Assembly: GCF_018310535.1 (NCBI RefSeq)
Contig: NZ_CP074102.1
Span: forward strand, 7,316,001-7,380,000
Direction of reading: 5' to 3'
Length of the DNA stretch: 64,000 nucleotides
Source: Streptomyces mirabilis
GTDB taxonomy: Bacteria > Actinomycetota > Actinomycetes > Streptomycetales > Streptomycetaceae
Shown here: positions 56,013 through 64,000 of the stretch, piece by piece
How the letters are laid out: every line of letters starts with the position of its first letter
Numbering within the stretch: position 1 is the stretch's first letter
Translations under genes and position numbers: made by a program
Notes under the pieces: generated by a model
Seen by the model: the letters and a program-made list of their open reading frames with translations, nothing else
Database searches by the model: none
Told to the model about the DNA's origin: nothing

Positions 56013-57455
56013 GTGAGTGAGCAGTCCCGTGGGCCGCGCAAGCCCGGCAAGCCCTATCGCCGCCCCCAGAAGGACCCGGTCCGCATGCTCGCCTTCGAGG
56101 CGCTTCGGGCCGTGGACGAGCGCGACGCGTACGCGAACCTCGTCCTGCCCCCGCTGCTGCGCAAGGCGCGCGAGAAGGAGGGGCCGGAAAAGTTCGACGG
56201 GCGGGACGCGGCGCTGGCCACCGAGCTGGTGTACGGGACGCTGCGCCGGCAGGGGACGTACGACGCCGTCATCGCGGCCTGTGTGGACCGGCCGCTGCGA
56301 GAAGTCGATCCGCCCGTGCTCGATGTGCTCAGCCTCGGCGTGCACCAGCTGCTCGGGACGCGCATCCCGACGCACGCCGCAGTGTCCGCCTCCGTCGAAC
56401 TCGCCCGCGTCGTACTCGGCGACGGGCGGGCCAAGTTCGTGAACGCCGTGCTGCGCAAGGTCGCCCGGCAGGATCTCGACGCCTGGCTGGAGGAGGTCGC
56501 GCCGCCCTACGACGAGGACCCCGAGGACCACCTCGCCGTCGTGCACTCGCACCCGCGCTGGGTCGTCTCGGCGCTGTGGGACTCGCTGGGCGGCGGCCGT
56601 GCCGGGATCGAGGACCTGCTCGAGGCCGACAACGAGCGGCCCGAGGTGACGCTCGTGGCCCGGCCCGGGCGCTCCACCGCCGACGAACTCCTCGGCATCC
56701 TCGGGGAGGAGTCCGCGCTGCCGGGGCGCTGGTCGCCGTACGCCGTGCGGCTCAGCGAGGGCGGCGAGCCCGGTGCCATCGACGCCGTACGGGAGGGACG
56801 TGCGGGCGTCCAGGACGAGGGCAGCCAGCTGGTGGCGCTGGCTCTCGCGAACGCGCCGCTCGACGGCCGGGACAAGGCGTGGCTGGACGGCTGCGCGGGC
56901 CCCGGCGGCAAGGCCGCCATGCTCGCCGGACTGGCCGCCGAGCGCGGCGCCGCGCTGCTCGCCTCGGAGAAGCAGCCGCACCGGGCGGGCCTGGTGGCGA
57001 AGGCGCTCGCGGGCAATCCCGGCCCCTACCAGGTCATCGCCGCCGACGGTACCCGTCCGCCGTGGCTGCCCGGCACCTTCGACCGGGTGCTCATGGACGT
57101 GCCCTGCACGGGCCTTGGTGCCCTGCGTCGTCGTCCCGAGGCCCGCTGGCGGCGCCGTCCCGAGGACCTGGACGGCTTCGCGCCCCTCCAGCGCGGGCTG
57201 TTGCGCACGGCGCTGGACTCCGTGCGGGTCGGGGGCGTCGTCGGGTACGCGACCTGCTCGCCGCACCTCGCCGAGACCCGCGCGGTCGTGGACGACGTCC
57301 TCAAGCACTACGAGACAGGCTCCGCCGAACTCCTCGACGCTCGCCCGCTGCTGCCTGGCGTACCGGCGCTGGGCGACGGCCCCGACGTGCAGCTGTGGCC
57401 ACATCTGCACGGTACGGACGCCATGTATCTGGCGCTGATCCGCCGGACGGCGTGA
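56013..57455 (+). CDS. rsmB: 16S rRNA (cytosine-967-C5)-methyltransferase RsmB
   Basis: This 480-aa enzyme has an N-terminal NusB-like RNA-binding domain (VRMLAFEALRAVDERDAYANL, ALATELVYGTLRRQGTYDAVI). A C-terminal Rossmann methyltransferase follows. SAM is bound by DGCAGPGGKAAMLAG, and the two catalytic Cys lie in DVPCTGLGALRRRPEARW and YATCSPHLAET. The GTG at 56013 begins a basic stretch, SEQSRGPRKPGKPYRR. Family members of this length in actinobacteria are called Sun/Fmu. Confidence 0.94.
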   Translation: MSEQSRGPRKPGKPYRRPQKDPVRMLAFEALRAVDERDAYANLVLPPLLRKAREKEGPEKFDGRDAALATELVYGTLRRQGTYDAVIAACVDRPLREVDPPVLDVLSLGVHQLLGTRIPTHAAVSASVELARVVLGDGRAKFVNAVLRKVARQDLDAWLEEVAPPYDEDPEDHLAVVHSHPRWVVSALWDSLGGGRAGIEDLLEADNERPEVTLVARPGRSTADELLGILGEESALPGRWSPYAVRLSEGGEPGAIDAVREGRAGVQDEGSQLVALALANAPLDGRDKAWLDGCAGPGGKAAMLAGLAAERGAALLASEKQPHRAGLVAKALAGNPGPYQVIAADGTRPPWLPGTFDRVLMDVPCTGLGALRRRPEARWRRRPEDLDGFAPLQRGLLRTALDSVRVGGVVGYATCSPHLAETRAVVDDVLKHYETGSAELLDARPLLPGVPALGDGPDVQLWPHLHGTDAMYLALIRRTA

Positions 57456-57619
57456 CCTCTCCCAGCGCCGAGAACAGCGCGAAGGCGTACCCTTTCTCGT
57501 ATTCGGAGAAAAGGCCGGAGCGGAGTAGGACGAGGCGTGGTAGCCCCCGTCCGAGCGCAATATGAGAGCCATCGCCTGATCCTCCGAGTTCACCATTCTC
57601 GTATTTGAGGGCGTGAACG

Positions 57620-59122
57620 ATGGCAGCGCGTGTGGATCCCGATCGTTCCGAGTGGGACGTCATCGTCCTGGGTGGCGCCGCGGCCGGGGAGAACGCGGCA
57701 CAGTACGCCACGCAGTTCTCCGGTCTGGACGCGGTGCTGGTCGAGGCTGAGTTGCTGGGCGGCGAGTGCTCGTACTGGGCCTGCATGCCCAGCAAGGCCC
57801 TGTTGCGCCCGGCCGAGGTGCTGGACGGCGGACGGCATGTGCCAGGTGTGTCCTCGCTGTTGACCGGGCGCGAGCTGGACGTGCGGGCGGTACTGGCCCG
57901 CCGGGACACCGTCGTGAACGGCCTCGACGACTCCTCGCAGATCGACTGGGCGCTCGGCGTCGGCATCGATGTCGTGCGCGGGTACGGGCGGCTCGCCGGG
58001 GAGCGTGCGGTGGCGGTGGAGACGGCGGCCGGCGGCACCCGTGTGCTGACCGCACGGCACGCGGTGGTGATCGACACGGGCTCCTGCACCACCGTGCCGA
58101 CGATCCCCGGCATGAGCGAGGCACGCCCGTGGACGTCCCGCGACGTCACCAATCTGCGCGAGGTGCCACGCCGGATCGTGGTGCTGGGCGGTGGGGTGGT
58201 CGCGTGCGAGGCGGCGACCTGGCTGAAGCCGCTGGGCGTCGAGGAGTTGAGCGTCGTGTACCGGCGCACCGGCCTGCTGGCCCGGGCGGAACCCTTCGCC
58301 GGACGCATGGTTGCCGACCGGTTGACGGACGCGGGGGTGCGGCTGCTTCCCGGCAGGTCGGTCACCGAGGTGCGGCGCGACGATCCCCGTGACACGGGAG
58401 TCGGGCTGCCGCACGGCGGCGAGGTCACCGTCCGGCTGGACGACGGGAGCACACTCGTCGCCGACGAACTGGTGCTCGCCACCGGCCGTACGCCGAACAC
58501 CCAGGACATCGGCCTGTCGTCGGTGGGATGCCCCGACGGCGGCTTTCTGGAGGTCGACGACGAGCAGGCCGTGCGGGCGGTGGACGGGCACTGGCTGTAC
58601 GCGGTCGGTGATGTCTGCGGACGCGCGCTGCTGACCCACATGGGCAAGTACCAGGCGCGGATCGCCGGTGAGGCCATCGCCGCCCGTGCCACGCAAGGGC
58701 GGGTGGACGGAGCGGGGAGCGGTGTGCCGGGCTCCGCCGACGGACATCGGGGCAACCCGCAGGTGACCTTCACCGACCCGGAGGTCGGATCGGCCGGCAT
58801 GACCGAGCGGGAGGCGCGCGCGACGGGACTCGACGTGGCGACGGTCGAGTACGACATGGCCGCGCTGGCCGGCACGTATGTGCTGCGCGAGGACTACCTC
58901 GGGCGCGCCAAACTGGTCATCGACCGTGGTACCGACACGGTGGTGGGCGCGACGTTCGTCGGCTCGGGCGTCGCGGAACTCGTCCACTCCGCCACGACGG
59001 CCATTGTCGCGAGAGTGCCGCTTTCCGCGCTGTGGCATGTCGTGCCCAGCTACCCCACCGCGAGTGAGGTGTGGCTCCGCCTGCTGGAGGCGTACCGCGC
59101 GGAAAAGCGGCGTGTCGGGTAG
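57620..59122 (+). CDS. FAD-dependent pyridine nucleotide-disulfide oxidoreductase
   Basis: This 500-aa flavoprotein is of the dihydrolipoyl dehydrogenase/mercuric reductase class. FAD binding is seen in DVIVLGGAAAGENAAQYA, and the redox disulfide in GGECSYWACMPSKALL (Cx4C). NAD(P) binding is in RIVVLGGGVVACEAATWL and the second FAD motif in LYAVGDVCGRALLTHMGKYQA. The C-terminal His-Glu dyad position is WHVVPSYPTASEVWLRLLEA. No mer or lipoyl genes are nearby, so the thiol or metal substrate is open. The 164-nt upstream gap (57456-57619) holds nothing recognised. The following hydrolase may be unrelated. Confidence 0.88.
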   Translation: MAARVDPDRSEWDVIVLGGAAAGENAAQYATQFSGLDAVLVEAELLGGECSYWACMPSKALLRPAEVLDGGRHVPGVSSLLTGRELDVRAVLARRDTVVNGLDDSSQIDWALGVGIDVVRGYGRLAGERAVAVETAAGGTRVLTARHAVVIDTGSCTTVPTIPGMSEARPWTSRDVTNLREVPRRIVVLGGGVVACEAATWLKPLGVEELSVVYRRTGLLARAEPFAGRMVADRLTDAGVRLLPGRSVTEVRRDDPRDTGVGLPHGGEVTVRLDDGSTLVADELVLATGRTPNTQDIGLSSVGCPDGGFLEVDDEQAVRAVDGHWLYAVGDVCGRALLTHMGKYQARIAGEAIAARATQGRVDGAGSGVPGSADGHRGNPQVTFTDPEVGSAGMTEREARATGLDVATVEYDMAALAGTYVLREDYLGRAKLVIDRGTDTVVGATFVGSGVAELVHSATTAIVARVPLSALWHVVPSYPTASEVWLRLLEAYRAEKRRVG

Positions 59123-59214
59123 CGTGAAATTCCCGTCATGCATTTCAGCCGATCAGGGATATCGCACGTGACTCGCAGAGATCTCGCACGTAACTCGATC
59201 GAAAGAAATATGCC

Positions 59215-60042
59215 ATGCCTTTCATTTCCACGAAGGATGACACGGAAATCTATTACAAGGACTGGGGTACGGGGCAGCCGGTCGTGTTCAGCCATGGCTG
59301 GCCGCTGAATGCCGACGCCTGGGACCCCCAGGTCCGCATGATGGCCGAAAACGGCTTCCGTGCGATCGCGCACGACCGCCGCGGCCACGGACGCTCGGGT
59401 CAGCCGTGGGACGGAAACGACCTGGACACGTACGCGGACGATCTGGCGCAGTTGATCGAGGACCTCGATCTGCGCGACGTGATCCTGGTCGGCCACTCCA
59501 CCGGTGGCGGTGAGGTGACGCGCTACATCGGCCGCCACGGCACCGGACGGGTGGCCAAGGCCGTCCTCCTCGGCGCGATCCCCCCGCTGATGCTCAAGAC
59601 GGAAGCGAACCCCGAGGGGCTGCCGTTGGAGGTCTTCGACGAGATCCGCAAGGGCGTCGCGACCGACCGCTCGCAGTTCTACGAGGACCTCAGCGCGCCC
59701 TTCTACGGTGCCAACCGGCCCGGTTCGCAGGTGTCCCAGGGCACGCGGGACGCGTTCTGGCTGTGGTCCCTGCAGGTGGGGATCAAGGGCTCGTACGACT
59801 GCGTCAAGGCGTTCTCCGAGACCGACCTCACCGAGGACCTGAAGCGGTTCGACGTCCCCACCCTGATCGCGCACGGCGACGACGACCAGATCGTGCCCAT
59901 CGTCGCGGCCGCGGAGAAGTCCTCGAAAATCGTCAAGGACGCCACGCTGAAGGTGTACCCGGGTGCCCCGCACGGTCTGTCGATGGTCGCCCCGTTCAAG
60001 GACGTCTTCGACGCCGACCTGCTGGCCTTCGCCCGCGGCTGA
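59215..60042 (+). CDS. Alpha/beta hydrolase (non-haem chloroperoxidase-like)
   Basis: This 275-aa protein is of the cofactor-free haloperoxidase/perhydrolase family. The nucleophile elbow is [19 protein letters not shown] (Ser in GHSTG). The oxyanion region is [17 protein letters not shown], the acid lies in [12 protein letters not shown], and the catalytic His in [11 protein letters not shown]. The N-terminus [20 protein letters not shown] is characteristic. Such enzymes are esterases or perhydrolases in the cell; halogenation in vitro is a side reaction. The local bases upstream are AT-richer than average (AGAAATATG), suggesting its own expression signals. Confidence 0.9.
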   Translation: MPFISTKDDTEIYYKDWGTGQPVVFSHGWPLNADAWDPQVRMMAENGFRAIAHDRRGHGRSGQPWDGNDLDTYADDLAQLIEDLDLRDVILVGHSTGGGEVTRYIGRHGTGRVAKAVLLGAIPPLMLKTEANPEGLPLEVFDEIRKGVATDRSQFYEDLSAPFYGANRPGSQVSQGTRDAFWLWSLQVGIKGSYDCVKAFSETDLTEDLKRFDVPTLIAHGDDDQIVPIVAAAEKSSKIVKDATLKVYPGAPHGLSMVAPFKDVFDADLLAFARG

Positions 60043-60140
60043 AGAACCCGGCGGCACCCGGACCGTGCGGGGCGCGACACCCGCGCAACGGTCCCGGTGC
60101 CGCTTTGGTGCCGCCCGAGGCGGCTCGGGCACGGCGCATG

Positions 60141-60166
60141 TATGGCGCCGGTATGGCGCCGGTATG
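60141..60166. repeat. 11-bp tandem repeat upstream of rpe
   Basis: TATGGCGCCGG occurs twice in tandem (60141-60151, 60152-60162) and is followed by a third TATG. It lies in the 190-nt gap between the hydrolase and rpe, whose remainder shows no gene. Confidence 0.6.
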
Positions 60167-60232
60167 TCTCAGGTACGGTCCAGGAGCCGGACCGAGGAGA
60201 GCAACCGGCCCGGGGCATGGCAGGCTTGGGGC

Positions 60233-60919
60233 ATGGCCGTGCAGATCAACCCCAGCATTCTGTCCGCGGACTTCGCCCGTCTTGCCGAGGAGGCACAGGC
60301 GGTGGAGGGCGCGGACTGGCTCCATGTCGACGTCATGGACAACCATTTCGTTCCGAACCTCACGCTCGGTGTGCCGGTCGTAGAGTCCCTGGCCCGTGCG
60401 ACGGACACGCCGCTGGACTGCCACCTGATGATCGCGGACCCCGATCGGTGGGCGCCCCAGTACGTGGAAGCGGGTGCCGGTTCCGTCACCTTCCACGCCG
60501 AGGCGGCCGCCGCGCCGGTGCGGCTCGCCCGCGAGATCCGGGCCAAGGGCGCCCGCGCCTCCATGGCGCTCAAGCCCGCGACCCCCATCGAGCCGTACGA
60601 GGACCTGCTTCCCGAGCTCGACATGCTGCTGATCATGACGGTCGAGCCCGGTTTCGGAGGCCAGGCGTTCCTGGACATCATGCTGCCGAAGATCCGCCGC
60701 ACCCGTGAGCTGATCAGCAAGCACGGCCTCGAGCTGTGGCTTCAGGTCGACGGCGGGGTGTCGGCGTCCACCATCGAGCGGTGCGCGGAGGCGGGCGCGG
60801 ACGTCTTCGTCGCCGGTTCGGCCGTGTACGGGGCCGCGGATCCGGCCCAGGCGGTACGTGCATTGCGCACCCAGGCCCAGGGTGCCACGGCCCATGCGGC
60901 GTGGGCGTGCGACCACTGA
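60233..60919 (+). CDS. rpe: Ribulose-phosphate 3-epimerase
   Basis: This 228-aa TIM-barrel enzyme of the pentose phosphate pathway has the family patterns [62 protein letters not shown] and VAGSAVYG. Metal ligands and catalytic Asp residues are all in place. The ATG at 60233 is the conserved start; in-frame codons upstream reach into the hydrolase gene. The C-terminal 15 residues (Thr/Ala/His-rich) are an unremarkable extension. Confidence 0.95.
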   Translation: MAVQINPSILSADFARLAEEAQAVEGADWLHVDVMDNHFVPNLTLGVPVVESLARATDTPLDCHLMIADPDRWAPQYVEAGAGSVTFHAEAAAAPVRLAREIRAKGARASMALKPATPIEPYEDLLPELDMLLIMTVEPGFGGQAFLDIMLPKIRRTRELISKHGLELWLQVDGGVSASTIERCAEAGADVFVAGSAVYGAADPAQAVRALRTQAQGATAHAAWACDH

Positions 60920-61021
60920 CCAAAGGGAACGTGAACGCCGCCCATCTGGGCTGATCAAGTACGCCGGATCTGCGAGGATGAACGGCGAATCCAGAGTGTG
61001 AACAGCAGTGAGGAGATCGCC

Positions 61022-62041
61022 GTGTCGGGTATGTCGGCGGGCCGGTCAGCCATGCGGATGGGACCCGCTGAGCTGGTGCAGGCGGCGGCCATGGCCCGCC
61101 GCTTCTACCTCGAGGGCAAATCCAAGATCCAGATCGCCGAGGAGTTCGGCGTCAGCCGCTTCAAGGTGGCCCGGGTCCTGGAGACCGCCCTCGAACGGGA
61201 TCTCGTGCGGATCGAGATCCGGGTGCCCGCCGAGCTGGACGCGGAGCGCTCCGACGCGCTGCGCGCCCGCTACGGCCTGCGCCACGCAGTCGTGGTCGAG
61301 TCCCCGGCGGATGCCGAGGAGTCGCCCGACCCCGAGAACCTCGGCGAAGTCGCCGCCGACCTGCTCGGTGAGCTGGTCAACGAGGGCGATGTGCTGGGCC
61401 TGGCCTGGGGCCGCTCCACCATCCACATGGCGGCGGCGCTCGACCGGCTCCCGCCGTGCACGGTGGTGCAGCTGACGGGCGTGTACGACGCCGGGACGGC
61501 GGAGCGCGGGTCGGTGGAGGCGGTACGGCGCGCCGCGCAGGTGTCGGGCGGCGACGCCCACCCCATCTACGCGCCGATGCTGCTGCCCGACGCGGCCACC
61601 GCGGCCGCGCTGCGCAGCCAGACGGGGATCGCCCGCGCCTTCGAGTACTTCGACAAGGTCACGGTCGCCTGTGTGTCGATCGGCTCCTGGGAGCCCGGCA
61701 TCTCGACGGTGCACGACATGCTTACCGAGGAGGAGCGCGCCCACTACGCCACTCTCGGTGTCGCCGCCGAGATGTCCGCGCACCTCTTCGACACCGAGGG
61801 ACGGCGGGTCGGCCGTGACCTGGGCGAGCGGTGCATCACCGTCGAAGCCGACCGGCTGCGGCGCATCCCCGAGGTCGTGGCGATCGCCGGCGGACAGCGC
61901 AAGGCCGCCGCCATCGACGCGGTGCTGCGGTCCGGGCTCGTCACCAGCCTGGTGACGGACACGTCCGCCGCGGACTACCTGATGACAGCGGGCCAGACCC
62001 CCCGCCCCGCCCTCAACCGGGCGGACCCGGACGGGCCGTGA
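61022..62041 (+). CDS. SorC/DeoR-family sugar-binding transcriptional regulator
   Basis: This 339-aa regulator has an N-terminal helix-turn-helix (residues about 15-60: VQAAAMARRFYLEGKSKIQI, AEEFGVSRFKVARVLETAL). A large SorC effector domain follows, with GLAWGRSTIHMAAAL, PIYAPMLLPD, CVSIGSWEPGIST and VAIAGGQRKAAAIDAVLRSG. Such proteins bind phosphorylated sugars. Position next to rpe suggests a pentose-phosphate ligand, but this is inference. The GTG at 61022 has GAGGAGA 6 nt before; an in-frame GTG at 60998 would place that site inside the gene. Confidence 0.9.
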   Translation: MSGMSAGRSAMRMGPAELVQAAAMARRFYLEGKSKIQIAEEFGVSRFKVARVLETALERDLVRIEIRVPAELDAERSDALRARYGLRHAVVVESPADAEESPDPENLGEVAADLLGELVNEGDVLGLAWGRSTIHMAAALDRLPPCTVVQLTGVYDAGTAERGSVEAVRRAAQVSGGDAHPIYAPMLLPDAATAAALRSQTGIARAFEYFDKVTVACVSIGSWEPGISTVHDMLTEEERAHYATLGVAAEMSAHLFDTEGRRVGRDLGERCITVEADRLRRIPEVVAIAGGQRKAAAIDAVLRSGLVTSLVTDTSAADYLMTAGQTPRPALNRADPDGP

Positions 62042-62106
62042 CCCGTTAGGGGGCGCTTCGGGGTATCGGCGCGCCACGTGGAGGGGCGCGTGGCAGCATC
62101 GGCGGC

Positions 62107-62547
62107 ATGGTGGTGGTGCGGTGGGTGCCCCGGGCGCTCGTAGGGCTTTTGCTGTGTCTCGGCGTGCTCCTGACGGGCTGCTCGTCGACGGAGTCGGCCG
62201 GTACCGGGACGGGTGCGGTTACGGGAGCCCCGTCGGCTGCCCGGTCGGCGGTTCCGTCCTGGGCCCACGGGATGGCGGCCGTCGACGCGGCCCGACTTCC
62301 CGCCGAGGCTCGTACGACGCTCGCCCTCATCGACAAGGGCGGCCCCTTCCCGTACACCAGGGACGGCATCGTCTTCGGGAACTTCGAGGGCATGCTGCCC
62401 AAGCACCAGCGCGGCTACTACCACGAGTACACGGTCAAAACGCCCGGCGCAGACGATCGGGGAGCCCGTCGCATTGTCACCGGGCAGGGCGGTGAGATCT
62501 ACTACACCGATGATCACTACAAGTCGTTCAGGGCGGTGCTGAGATGA
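62107..62547 (+). CDS. Lipoprotein guanyl-specific ribonuclease (RNase Sa/N1 type)
   Basis: This 146-aa protein begins with a lipoprotein signal: basic start, hydrophobic core ALVGLLLCLGVLL and lipobox LTGC with Cys near residue 25. A Ser/Ala/Thr-rich linker leads to an RNase Sa-like domain: PAEARTTLALIDKGGPFPYTRDG, VFGNFEGMLP, YYHEYTVKTPGADDRGARRIVTG and YYTDDHYKSF. The Glu in YHEYT, the Arg in ARRIV and the His in DDHYK match the catalytic triad of RNase Sa. The disulfide cysteines of secreted RNase Sa are absent. The stop overlaps the barstar gene by 4 nt. Confidence 0.88.
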   Translation: MVVVRWVPRALVGLLLCLGVLLTGCSSTESAGTGTGAVTGAPSAARSAVPSWAHGMAAVDAARLPAEARTTLALIDKGGPFPYTRDGIVFGNFEGMLPKHQRGYYHEYTVKTPGADDRGARRIVTGQGGEIYYTDDHYKSFRAVLR

Positions 62548-62930
62548 CGGACGGCCCGTTGGCGGAGGTGTTCCGCGCGGCGCGCGCGGTCGGATGGCAG
62601 GTCAGCGTGCTCGACCTCACCGGAGTCTCGGACAAGGCGGCCTTCATGGAACGCTGCGTCCGCGCCCTCGACCTGCCCGAATGGTTCGGCCGGAACTGGG
62701 ACGCCCTCGTGGACTGCCTGGGCGACCCCGACTGGGGGCCCGCCAGCCCGGGCCGCGTCATCCTGGTGAACGGCTGGCGGCACTACGCCAAGGCACGCCC
62801 CGACGAGTGGGAGACCGCCCAGGAGGTACTGGAGTCGGCCGCCGGGCACTACGAGGAGCACGACGCCACGCTGTCGGTCGTCCTCTCCCTTGGAGGATCC
62901 GACCAACTGCCCCCTGACCAGCCTGGATGA
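62544..62930 (+). CDS. Barstar-family ribonuclease inhibitor
   Basis: This 128-aa protein has the barstar core DKAAFMERCVRALDLPEWFGRNWDALVDCLGDPDW, with the inhibitory-helix aromatic and acidic residues, and VILVNGWRHYAKARPDEW. Barstar blocks barnase/RNase Sa-type enzymes in the cytoplasm by covering the active site. The ATG overlaps the RNase stop (ATGA), so toxin and inhibitor are translationally coupled. It should protect the cell from RNase that fails to be exported. Confidence 0.9.
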   Translation: MTDGPLAEVFRAARAVGWQVSVLDLTGVSDKAAFMERCVRALDLPEWFGRNWDALVDCLGDPDWGPASPGRVILVNGWRHYAKARPDEWETAQEVLESAAGHYEEHDATLSVVLSLGGSDQLPPDQPG

Positions 62931-62995
62931 TCTGTGCGGGCATCACATTCAGGTCGCCATGGGACAATGAAGTACGTGCTCTTCCCCCTGGCTGA

Positions 62996-64000
<1,005 letters not shown>

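Overview
The window is a stretch of high-GC actinobacterial core chromosome. A Streptomyces or a very close relative is almost certain. GC is near 70 percent, GTG and TTG starts are common, and stop-start overlaps such as ATGA are frequent. Diagnostic genes include bldD, sIHF, GuaB1 and the order ruvA-ruvB-yajC-secD-secF-apt-relA. Both ends are open: the window starts in the last codons of a probable ruvC and ends inside guaB1.

Layout. Positions 1-8.9 kb hold recombination (ruvCAB), Sec export (yajC-secD-secF), purine salvage (apt) and the stringent factor relA, all on the plus strand and closed by a 26-bp perfect hairpin. At 9-13.3 kb two minus-strand genes (a DUF349 coiled-coil protein and a membrane-anchored cyclophilin) face a metallo-beta-lactamase-fold hydrolase and hisS. 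At 13.4-17.0 kb a four-gene minus-strand operon has 4-nt overlaps throughout: ABC ATPase, ABC-2 permease, NarL-type sensor kinase and response regulator. Across a palindrome it diverges from a vitamin K epoxide reductase gene, followed by rarA and rpsD. A solitary P-loop/TPR regulator lies convergent with rpsD. At 22.5-32.2 kb two small membrane or secreted proteins precede alaS-ruvX-mltG-aroE and aroC-aroK-aroB. Then come a Pro-rich AAA protein, an M24 peptidase homologue, efp and nusB (32.4-35.6 kb), and the developmental repressor gene bldD on the minus strand.

From 36.5 to 46.8 kb runs the pyrimidine operon pyrR-pyrB-pyrC-orf-carA-carB-pyrD-pyrF, with a PyrR-type RNA hairpin over the pyrR ribosome binding site. 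It is followed by the conserved sIHF-gmk-rpoZ-coaBC-metK-priA block, a small HTH protein gene (minus), fmt, a frameshifted kinase relic, and rsmB. The last 6.5 kb is more accessory: a flavin disulfide oxidoreductase, a chloroperoxidase-like hydrolase, rpe, a SorC-type regulator, and a lipoprotein RNase/barstar pair.

Most of the window is ordinary housekeeping sequence. No insertion sequence, prophage, CRISPR array, rRNA or canonical tRNA was recognised. The least explained signal is the 436-bp metK-priA gap. It holds two diverged copies of a 34-bp block. The second leads into a class-II (Ser/Leu-like) tRNA 3' half, which is followed, not preceded, by a matching tRNA 5' half. That is a permuted tRNA-like arrangement. 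Other points worth a second look are the PriA protein without helicase motifs, the altered metal ligands of the M24 protein, the Ser-rich insertion in SecD, the lipid-anchored RNase Sa homologue, and several palindromes that look like operators.
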